Positions 1-4,077 of a stretch of 5,637 nt of DNA are shown in pieces. The notes beneath the pieces are model-generated. The model was not told the DNA's origin, did no database searches, and was given only the letters and a program-made list of their open reading frames with translations. A program made the translations under genes and the position numbers. Origin of the DNA: Chloroflexota bacterium (GTDB lineage: Bacteria > Chloroflexota > Anaerolineae > Caldilineales > Caldilineaceae); the NCBI GenBank assembly GCA_003577005.1, contig QEUW01000467.1, positions 1 through 5,637 of the forward strand. Direction: 5' to 3'. Every line of letters begins with the position of its first letter. Within the stretch, counting starts at the first letter, position 1.

Positions 1-126
1 CGTGTGGGCATCCGCCAGCGTCATGCTGATCGAGCTGTTGAGCGGGAGGTTGATGGACGCATCGGCCACGCCCCAGTATTTGATAAAGGCAATATTGCTA
101 CCGGCGCGTACGGTGGTTTTGGGCAT
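1..126 (-). CDS. mvaD: Mevalonate (di)phosphate decarboxylase, N-terminal part (runs off left edge)
   Basis: Forty-two codons are visible, starting at the ATG at 124-126. The N-terminus carries the hallmark of the GHMP-family decarboxylase of the mevalonate pathway: NIAFIKYWG at residues 11-19, followed by NLPLNSSIS at 27-35. The family performs ATP-dependent decarboxylation of diphosphomevalonate to isopentenyl diphosphate. In Chloroflexota such as Roseiflexus a homologue instead uses phosphomevalonate, feeding isopentenyl phosphate kinase. One residue is odd: the Lys that normally follows KYWG (Lys21 in the staphylococcal enzyme, a contact to the substrate diphosphate) is Val20 here, which leans towards the monophosphate version, though this is inference. 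No clear Shine-Dalgarno sequence precedes the ATG. The gene lies downstream of the 101-aa gene on the same strand, separated by a repeat-rich spacer of about 157 bp. The family call is firm; substrate choice is open. Confidence 0.88.
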   Translation of the reverse strand, partial: MPKTTVRAGSNIAFIKYWGVADASINLPLNSSISMTLADAHT

Positions 127-133
127 AGATAAC

Positions 134-160
134 CGTAAAGGTCGCTAAGGACGCAAAGGG
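134..160. repeat. Three tandem 9-bp units (CGYNAAGGN type)
   Basis: Three adjacent 9-mers, CGTAAAGGT, CGCTAAGGA and CGCAAAGGG, sit just upstream of the mvaD start. This CGCAAAGGN periodicity resembles short tandem elements seen between genes in many environmental bacterial genomes. No function can be assigned from the sequence. Confidence 0.6.
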
Positions 161-174
161 CTAGAAGAGAGGGA

Positions 175-287
175 GTAGGCAGTAGGCATTAGGGGCAGAT
201 CAGACGAGGGCAAATGCACGCATTCTGATTCTGGACCCCACTGCCTCTCGCGAAGTGGCGGCACAGCCGCATCTGCCCACTGCCTAC
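175..287. repeat. Imperfect inverted repeat in the mvaD upstream spacer
   Basis: The right arm, ATCTGCCCACTGCCTAC (271-287), is the reverse complement of the left arm GTAGGCAGT (175-183) plus GGGCAGAT (193-200), with a 9-nt insert (184-192) in the left arm. The core CCCACTGCCT also recurs directly at 238-247 and 276-285. A small hairpin, GCGGC-ACA-GCCGC (258-270), lies inside. The right arm overlaps the stop codon of the 101-aa gene (284-286). No U-tract follows on either strand, so this is not an obvious intrinsic terminator. Confidence 0.6.
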
Positions 288-589
288 ATCGCGGCGTGGC
301 CGGCCATTTCTTCAAAGCGGCGGACGAGGTCGTCGAGCAACTCGTCGTGGGCCTGAAAATGCACCGAGACCCCGCGTTCGAGCGGTTCAAGGGTGGCCTG
401 CCAGCCGATGCCTTCGACTGTACGGTGCTTCGCTGCCACGCCGCCGCCCAAGCGTTTTAGAAGGCCCTCGGCGATCTCGACGGTCAACCCCGGAAACTCT
501 AGGGTTTCCTCCTCGAACTGCTCGCCCTGCGTGTATTCTTGATAGCGGTGATCGCGTTCGTCGCCAAAGGACGATGTACTGATCGGCAT
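284..589 (-). CDS. Hypothetical protein, 101 aa, acidic, cytoplasmic
   Basis: I do not recognise this family. The reading frame stays open far upstream, but I take the ATG at 587-589 as the start because GGAG lies 5 nt before it and because upstream codons would run over the aspS 3' end. The protein has no signal peptide or membrane segment. Residues 14-32 are charged and Glu-rich. The rest (about 34-97) alternates hydrophobic and charged residues, with a GLLKRLGGGV stretch at 42-51, a GWQATLEPLERGVSVHF strand-like segment at 62-78 and a likely helix, HDELLDDLVRRFEEM, at 81-95. This looks like a small folded alpha/beta domain. It lies 143 bp downstream of aspS on the same strand and has its own likely promoter in that gap. 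It may belong to the aspS-mvaD neighbourhood without a shared function. Confidence 0.7.
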   Translation of the reverse strand: MPISTSSFGDERDHRYQEYTQGEQFEEETLEFPGLTVEIAEGLLKRLGGGVAAKHRTVEGIGWQATLEPLERGVSVHFQAHDELLDDLVRRFEEMAGHAAM

Positions 590-684
590 GATTGCTCCGT
601 TAAGGTGAACTGCTGCTGTCTGTGCGTCTCGACAGGCGCTGCAGCAGGCGCAGCAATGGGGCTGCAAGATTCCAGTGTGCAGCC

Positions 685-713
685 AGTATAGCATTGCGTT
701 TGCCAGGCGCAAA
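685..713 (-). promoter_or_regulatory. Extended -10 promoter for the 101-aa gene
   Basis: Reading the minus strand, TGC-TATACT (693-685) is an extended -10 element. A weak -35, TTTGCG (713-708), lies 17 bp upstream of it. It sits in the gap after the aspS stop codon and predicts a leader of about 90 nt before the 101-aa start. Confidence 0.5.
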
Positions 714-732
714 GACAGCGGCATGGGCCGGT

Positions 733-2082
733 TCAAGGCGTGAGCCGGTTGAGGTCGCGCGGGAAGAGCGTGGTCAGCCGCACGTTGGGCGCGCCGGTCA
801 ACTGCATCAACAGGCGCTCCAGCCCGATGGCAAACCCGCCGTGCGGCGGCATGCCATAGCGAAACGCCTCTAGATAGCTTTCGAACGGTTCGAGCGGATA
901 CCCGGCGCGGGCGAGCGCGTCCAGATAATCGGCGTAGCGGTGCAGCCGCTGCCCGCCCGTGACCAGCTCCGTGCCGCGAAAGAGCAGGTCGAACGAATTG
1001 GAGTAGGCCGGCCGCGCCCGGTCGGGGTGGGTATAGAAGGGGCGCTTGGCCATGGGGTAGCCGGTGACAAAGAGAAAGTCGCTGCCATGCTCGGCCTGCG
1101 CCCATTCGCCCAGCCAGCGCTCGTCCTGAGGTGAGAGGTCGGGTTCGCCGCGCACGTCGACGCCATGCCGCTGCCAGATTAGCTCCTGGGCGTCGGCAAA
1201 GTGGATGTGGGGGATCTGCGCCGGCACGGCGGGCATCACGGCCCCGGTGATCTCCAGTTCGGCGGCGTAGTCGCGCGCCAGCCGCTCCAGGATGTGGGCG
1301 ATGACCTGGCGCAGCAGCGCCATGACGGTGAAGTGGTCCTCGATGAAACCGAACTCGACGTCGAGGCTGACATATTCGTTGATGTGGCGGATCGTGTCAT
1401 GCGGTTCGGCGCGGAAGACCGGGCCGACTTCAAAGACACGCTCAAAAACGCCGACCATCACCTGTTTGTAGAACTGGGGGCTTTGCGCCAGGTAGGCGGT
1501 GCGGCCAAAGTAGTCGACGGCAAAAACGTTGGCCCCGCTTTCGGTGGCCGAGGCGACCAGCTTGGGCGACTGGATCTCGGTGAAGCCTGCTCCCCCCAAC
1601 ACCTCACGGAAGGCGGCCATGGTTCCTGCGGCCAGCCGGAAGATGGCGCGCCGCGCCGGGTGGCGATTGGCGACGACGGCGTGGTCGAGCAGGGTGGGCA
1701 GCGCGGCCTTGATCTCGCGCTTGCCGATCAGCACGGGCGGCGGTTCGGTCACCGGCGTGATGAGTGTGATGGCGGGCTGCTGCAGCTCCAGCCCGCCGGG
1801 CGCTTGCGGCGCGGCCATTACGGTCCCTTCGACCCGAATCACGGATTCGGCGGCGGCCCCCTGGGTGGTGAGCGGGGCAAGCGACGCCTCGTCTTCGACG
1901 ACGACCTGGGCCGTGCCCCAGCCGTCGCGCAGGATCAAAAAGCTGACGCCGCCCAGCCGGCGCAGCGCGTGCAGCCAGCCCTGCAGGGTGACGCGCCGGC
2001 CCACATGCGCGCCGATTTCGGTTGTGCGGACGCGGCGCTGCGCCGTCGCCTCTGCGCTGCTCGTTGATATCATCTCCGACAT
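733..2082 (-). CDS. aspS: Aspartyl-tRNA synthetase, archaeal-type, probably non-discriminating (Asp/Asn)
   Basis: This class IIb synthetase (449 aa) activates aspartate with ATP and loads it onto tRNA. Residues 21-120 form the OB-fold anticodon-binding domain, with GWLHALRRLGGVSFLILRD at 35-53. The catalytic core follows: LAQSPQ at 198-203, motif 2 (FRAEPHDTIRHINEY, 223-237), SGG-like TGGQ at 375-378, and motif 3 (GFAIGLERLL, 416-425). The protein ends in the usual PRDLNRLTP. It has the short archaeal/Deinococcus AspRS2 length and lacks the insertion of the bacterial ~590-aa enzyme. Aligned with Thermococcus kodakarensis AspRS, the discriminating residues W26 and K85 are replaced by H38 and P95, the pair known from non-discriminating enzymes. 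Asp-tRNA-Asn made this way would be amidated by GatCAB. The ATG at 2080-2082 has a purine-rich SD (AGGGGGA, 2086-2092) very close by. Expression is controlled by the T-box leader directly upstream. Confidence 0.95.
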   Translation of the reverse strand: MSEMISTSSAEATAQRRVRTTEIGAHVGRRVTLQGWLHALRRLGGVSFLILRDGWGTAQVVVEDEASLAPLTTQGAAAESVIRVEGTVMAAPQAPGGLELQQPAITLITPVTEPPPVLIGKREIKAALPTLLDHAVVANRHPARRAIFRLAAGTMAAFREVLGGAGFTEIQSPKLVASATESGANVFAVDYFGRTAYLAQSPQFYKQVMVGVFERVFEVGPVFRAEPHDTIRHINEYVSLDVEFGFIEDHFTVMALLRQVIAHILERLARDYAAELEITGAVMPAVPAQIPHIHFADAQELIWQRHGVDVRGEPDLSPQDERWLGEWAQAEHGSDFLFVTGYPMAKRPFYTHPDRARPAYSNSFDLLFRGTELVTGGQRLHRYADYLDALARAGYPLEPFESYLEAFRYGMPPHGGFAIGLERLLMQLTGAPNVRLTTLFPRDLNRLTP

Positions 2083-2105
2083 GAGTCCCCCTGGATTTTG
2101 TCTTT

Positions 2106-2146
2106 TGAAAACAAAAAGCCCTCGTCCTCACTTGGAGGACGAGGGC
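2106..2146 (-). terminator. Intrinsic terminator of the aspS T-box
   Basis: A perfect 12-bp stem (2146-2135 with 2129-2118) closes a 5-nt loop. On the minus strand it is followed by TTTTTGTTTTC. It lies 35 bp before the aspS start and competes with the antiterminator. Confidence 0.95.
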
Positions 2147-2171
2147 CGAAGCCGCATCGTGGTGCCACCGC
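2137..2171 (-). promoter_or_regulatory. T-box antiterminator helix with UGGC bulge
   Basis: ACGA (2160-2157) can pair with TCGT (2142-2139), and GG (2169-2168) with CC (2138-2137). These flank the 7-nt bulge TGGCACC (2167-2161) that binds the uncharged acceptor end. The loop side carries a C(UUCG)G mini-hairpin (2153-2144). Positions 2137-2142 are shared with the terminator 5' arm, so the two folds exclude each other. Confidence 0.85.
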
Positions 2172-2459
2172 CATTTGCCTGGTATGTCTACGAGTAGACT
2201 GCCGGGCCTTGTTCGGTTCGCCGCGTCATGTTCGCCGCTGAAGCAGCGCGGTTAAACCGCTGCGCGCTAACGGGCGCATCCCGGAAGGCGGCTAGTGGCA
2301 GGCAGCCTGCGTTCACCGTTCGGCTCAAGGGTGTCACACACGCGGGGGGCGGCGATACTCTCACCCGCTATCGCTCGCTGCGCGCCGGTCGGCCGCGCGT
2401 GCCTGTCCCTATCTACGCCGTTGATGATTTGCGCCGTCGGTCACGGCCAATTGCGTGCG

Positions 2460-2488
2460 AGTCTAGCACAGCGCCCGCGGCGTGTCAA
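2460..2488 (-). promoter_or_regulatory. Sigma70-type promoter of the T-box-aspS transcript
   Basis: The minus strand reads TTGACA (2488-2483), a 17-bp spacer, then TAGACT (2465-2460). This is a near-consensus housekeeping promoter, with transcription predicted to begin near 2453, giving the T-box leader. Confidence 0.85.
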
Positions 2489-2522
2489 TAGAACGCGTTG
2501 CTTTTGGGGAAACATCCCAGTT

Positions 2523-2548
2523 GTATTGCCGTGGGGTATTGTCGTGGG
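2523..2548. repeat. Tandem 13-bp direct repeat between divergent promoters
   Basis: GTATTGCCGTGGG (2523-2535) is followed immediately by GTATTGTCGTGGG (2536-2548), 12 of 13 identical. It lies 16 bp upstream of the -35 box of the plus-strand unit and 34 bp beyond the aspS -35. It could be a binding site for a regulator of either promoter, which is inference only. Confidence 0.5.
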
Positions 2549-2564
2549 ATAGATGATGCGCAGC

Positions 2565-2593
2565 TTGCGTGGTATTTTAGTCTGCTCTACACT
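2565..2593 (+). promoter_or_regulatory. Promoter of the two-gene unit, predicted leaderless start
   Basis: TTGCGT (2565-2570), a 17-bp spacer and TACACT (2588-2593) form a reasonable sigma70 promoter. The expected transcription start, 7 nt past the -10, is the A of the ATG at 2600, so the mRNA would have no 5' leader. This fits the absence of any Shine-Dalgarno sequence before that ATG. Confidence 0.6.
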
Positions 2594-2599
2594 CATGAC

Positions 2600-2833
2600 A
2601 TGAGATTCGAGCTAGTCGGCGAGATTACCGCCATTGAAATCATCGCTGTCAATCGTGGGATTGATGAACTGGCCCGTTTACAGCGTAGCTACGGGCGGGG
2701 GCGCTGGCGCAAAATGAAGGGAAACGCTCTAATACGCCGTCCGGATGGGACGGTTGTGTGGGCAGAACTCCACTGGTATGAAGCCTATGGCATTGGGCGC
2801 AAGGAGTTCAAGGTAAAACGTGTACTGGAATAG
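2600..2833 (+). CDS. Conserved hypothetical protein, 77 aa
   Basis: No function is known to me, though the composition looks like a genuine conserved family. The N-terminal strand MRFELVGEITAIEIIAV leads into a basic centre (RLQRSYGRGRWRKMKGNALIRR, residues 27-48), then an aromatic stretch WAELHWYEAYGIGRKEFKVK at 54-73. It has no signal peptide or membrane segment and is rich in Arg/Lys, which suggests a small beta-rich, possibly nucleic-acid-contacting protein; that role is inference. The frame is open up to 2498, but the ATG at 2600 is preferred because it matches the conserved-looking start and the promoter places +1 on it. It is 24 bp ahead of the 75-aa gene on the same strand, so the two are probably co-transcribed. 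Confidence 0.75.
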   Translation: MRFELVGEITAIEIIAVNRGIDELARLQRSYGRGRWRKMKGNALIRRPDGTVVWAELHWYEAYGIGRKEFKVKRVLE

Positions 2834-2857
2834 AGGGTACAGGAAGGAGTGAAGCCT

Positions 2858-3085
2858 ATGGGCAGCTACGTCATGTGTATTGACAATGAAGGGTATACCG
2901 TCAGCCTGGATGTGCGCAAGATCTACCGTGTGCTTCCTGACCCCGATGCCGCAGCACATGGCATGATCCGCATTGTGGACAACAGCGGCGAAGATTATTT
3001 GTTTGAAGCAGACCGGTTTCTGCCCGTCCAGCTCGAGGGCATTGCCGACAGTGCCTTTGACGCCCTGATGGAACAGGCGGTATGA
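2858..3085 (+). CDS. Conserved hypothetical protein, 75 aa, small beta-rich domain
   Basis: The sequence resembles a family of short bacterial proteins of unknown function with the pattern 'C-DN-GY--SL---K-Y-VLPD ... G-IR--D-SGEDYL--A--F-P'. Here this is CIDNEGYTVSLDVRKIYRVLPD (residues 7-28), GMIRIVDNSGEDYLFEADRFLPVQL (36-60) and a short C-terminal helix. I favour the ATG at 2858, with AAGGAG (2844-2849) 8 nt upstream, over the in-frame GTG at 2849, which lies within that SD sequence. The protein is acidic and has no export signal. The strands and turn-like DNSGED resemble a small SH3-like barrel. It follows the basic 77-aa protein by 24 bp, a basic/acidic pairing that could mean a partner complex, but nothing here proves that. 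Confidence 0.78.
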   Translation: MGSYVMCIDNEGYTVSLDVRKIYRVLPDPDAAAHGMIRIVDNSGEDYLFEADRFLPVQLEGIADSAFDALMEQAV

Positions 3086-3131
3086 GGCTACTAGTATCCT
3101 TACCCAGACTTTTTCCAGGCTATCTATAGTG

Positions 3132-3215
3132 CATGTCTGGGGCGGTATCAAGCCGATGCACGCCATACCGGTGGGTACGAACTAGCAGCGACGTTGATAC
3201 CGCTTGGCAGACGTG
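3132..3215. repeat. Long imperfect inverted repeat (84 bp)
   Basis: GCGGTATCAA (3142-3151) is perfectly inverted as TTGATACCGC (3194-3203). The arms extend outward with CAYGTCTG (3132-3139 against 3208-3215), giving about 18 paired positions around a 42-nt interior. It lies in the 178-bp gap after the 75-aa gene, just before the terminator hairpin. It could be a structured 3' UTR or the remnant of a small mobile element. Confidence 0.55.
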
Positions 3216-3217
3216 AT

Positions 3218-3252
3218 ATGCTCTCGCTTTCCCCAAGCGAGCATGAATTTTT
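3218..3252 (+). terminator. Intrinsic terminator after the two-gene unit
   Basis: CTCGCTT (3223-3229) pairs with AAGCGAG (3235-3241) around a TCCCC loop. ATG/CAT extends the stem beyond a 2-nt bulge. GAATTTTT follows on the plus strand. The minus strand has no U-tract after the hairpin, so it mainly serves the plus-strand genes, although the coiled-coil gene also ends nearby at 3264. Confidence 0.65.
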
Positions 3253-3263
3253 ATGCGCGGCGC

Positions 3264-3887
3264 TTAGGAAGCTTCTGCGGCCTGGGCGCGCGCCTCTAGC
3301 TCGGCGTCGATCTCACGCAGGACGGTGACGCGGTTCTTGTGGGCGACCTCGTAGGCGCGCACTTCTTCCAGCTTGGCGACGTCGAGTAGGCCCAGCCGTT
3401 CGCTGACCTCATCGACGTTCATCTCGTCGTAGCCGACGATGGGCGGCTCGGCGATGACCTCCACCTCGATCTTGATCTGGTCCACCTGCGCGTGCTTGCC
3501 GTTGACGCTGCCCGGCTTGACCTTCTCGATGGCCTTTTGGACTTCCTTTTCCATGGCCTCGCCGCGCGCGGCAACCTCTTCCTTGACTTCCTCGACGCGG
3601 CTTTCGACGCGCTTGCGCAGGTTGCGGACCTCCTCGGTCGCTTCCTTACGCATTTCGGCGACGCGCTCGTTCAGTTCCTTTTCGACCTTAACGCCGCGCT
3701 TTTCCGCTTTGTCCAGAAAGTCCTTACCGGTCTTCATCATTTCCAGGCTGTAGTCATAGGCCATGCCCCACAGCCCCAGATAGATGCGCTCGGCCTTGCG
3801 GCCATAGGTGCGCAGCATCTTGGCACGGTCTTCCACCTGTTCTTGCACATTGCGCAGGTCGACCTTGGCTTCTACCTTTTCCATCAT
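3264..3887 (-). CDS. Coiled-coil (phasin-like) protein with C-terminal helical domain, 207 aa
   Basis: The exact function is unknown. Residues 10-52 form an amphipathic N-terminal region including a short aromatic patch (YLGLWGMAYDYSLEM, 36-50). Residues 53-125 are a long, highly charged Glu/Lys/Arg coiled coil of the kind found in phasins and apolipoprotein-like proteins. A linker containing PPIVGYDEM (148-156) leads to a compact helical module at 157-200 (VDEVSERLGLLDVAKLEEVRAYEVAHKNRVTVLREIDAEL). I know similar 'L...L..VR.YE..HKNR.TVL..I' tails from other Chloroflexota and Actinobacteria. There is no signal peptide. The start at 3885-3887 has a strong SD (GAGGAGGG, 3893-3900) 5 nt away; the next codon is also ATG and could serve. 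It has its own strong, operator-flanked promoter, implying tight control. A structural or surface/granule-associated role is a guess. Confidence 0.8.
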   Translation of the reverse strand: MMEKVEAKVDLRNVQEQVEDRAKMLRTYGRKAERIYLGLWGMAYDYSLEMMKTGKDFLDKAEKRGVKVEKELNERVAEMRKEATEEVRNLRKRVESRVEEVKEEVAARGEAMEKEVQKAIEKVKPGSVNGKHAQVDQIKIEVEVIAEPPIVGYDEMNVDEVSERLGLLDVAKLEEVRAYEVAHKNRVTVLREIDAELEARAQAAEAS

Positions 3888-3973
3888 GACAACCCTCCTC
3901 AGGGTAGGCCCGGCGGCCACAGCGGCGCGGGCGAATCATCGGCATGGGCACCGCGCCGATTGGCAAAATCGAT

Positions 3974-4018
3974 CATGACGCAGTGCGTTATGTCCCTAGT
4001 ATAACGCACTGCGTCATG
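3974..4018. promoter_or_regulatory. Twin operator: perfect 18-bp inverted repeat with 9-bp spacer
   Basis: The left arm (3974-3991) and right arm (4001-4018) are exact reverse complements around GTCCCTAGT. Each arm is itself a near-palindrome: TGACGCA-G-TGCGTTA (3976-3990) and TAACGCA-C-TGCGTCA (4002-4016), with centres 26 bp apart. The right site lies inside the -35/-10 spacer and the left site covers about +1 to +15 of the coiled-coil gene promoter, the placement expected for a dimeric repressor. The 7-1-7 layout resembles TetR-family operators, but no regulator gene is present in the window. Confidence 0.8.
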
Positions 4019-4027
4019 GGTTGTCAA
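3998..4027 (-). promoter_or_regulatory. Near-consensus promoter of the coiled-coil gene
   Basis: The minus strand reads TTGACA (4027-4022), an 18-bp spacer, then TATACT (4003-3998). The start of transcription is expected near 3991, leaving a leader of about 100 nt. Both promoter elements are interleaved with the twin operator, and the edge of the insertion sequence lies only 35 bp upstream of the -35 box. Confidence 0.85.
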
Positions 4028-4052
4028 GAGGCAGGTTATGTAGATTCCAATC

Positions 4053-4061
4053 TATGTTATA
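4053..4061. repeat. Possible target-site duplication, left copy
   Basis: TATGTTATA abuts the left terminal repeat of the insertion sequence. The right-hand counterpart, TAAATTATA (5006-5014), matches at 7 of 9 positions. The two adjacent mismatches mean it is either a decayed duplication or chance similarity in AT-rich flanks. Confidence 0.45.
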
Positions 4062-4076
4062 ACTCAAGTTGCTACC
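4062..4076 (+). repeat. IS left terminal inverted repeat
   Basis: ACTCAAGTTGCTACC, an exact reverse complement of 4991-5005. Confidence 0.9.
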
Positions 4077-4077
4077 A

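Larger units (their letters stand above)
2106..2453 (-). promoter_or_regulatory. T-box riboswitch (transcription attenuation), Asp specifier, upstream of aspS
   Basis: On the minus strand this leader shows the T-box layout. Stem I has a lower helix AGGG/CCCT (2410-2407 with 2331-2328) and an upper helix CACGCG/CGCGTG (2401-2396 with 2344-2339). Between them is a specifier loop holding GAC (2335-2333), the Asp codon, placed two nt before the CCUUGAG-like consensus. The distal hairpin GCGATA/TATCGC (2374-2369, 2357-2352) has a GGTGAGA loop matching the conserved distal loop. A GTCTA-CTCG-TAGAC hairpin precedes the antiterminator. The T-box core AAATGGCGGTGGCACCACGA (2176-2157) contains the UGGC bulge, whose C complements the G73 discriminator base of tRNA-Asp. 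Uncharged tRNA-Asp should favour antitermination and aspS expression. The GAA normally preceding the specifier is UGU here. The start at 2453 is estimated from the promoter. Confidence 0.93.

Noticed and set aside
124..158. Possible mvaD promoter TTGCGT with TTATCT next to the ATG
   Set aside because: The -10 would abut the start codon so that transcription begins inside the gene, and the -35 is part of the tandem 9-mers.
590..1105. N-terminal extension of the 101-aa protein
   Set aside because: The frame is open but overlaps the aspS 3' end, and a good GGAG site marks the ATG at 587-589 as the start.
1201..2067. 288-aa open frame on the plus strand
   Set aside because: It is antisense to aspS in a GC-rich gene, has no recognisable domain or ribosome binding site, and shows Gly/Arg/Asp-heavy composition typical of a shadow frame.
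1604..2131. 175-aa open frame on the minus strand
   Set aside because: It is a shifted frame of aspS starting inside the T-box terminator; Arg/Ala-rich and without conserved motifs.
1529..2197. 222-aa open frame on the plus strand
   Set aside because: It runs antisense across aspS and into the T-box terminator, with low-complexity Ser/Ala/Thr content.
2228..2552. Plus-strand open frames of 87 and 85 aa
   Set aside because: They are antisense to the T-box leader and the aspS promoter; the RNA structure explains this region.
2729..3166. 145-aa open frame on the minus strand
   Set aside because: It lies opposite the two small plus-strand genes, which have promoter, SD and conserved-looking sequence.
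3492..4004. 170-aa open frame on the plus strand
   Set aside because: It is antisense to the coiled-coil gene; its Phe/Leu/Asp bias mirrors the Lys/Glu codons of the real gene.
3974..4018. Reading the 18-bp-arm palindrome as a terminator or CRISPR-like unit
   Set aside because: There is no U-tract on either side, only one copy exists, and it overlaps promoter elements exactly, so an operator is the better reading.
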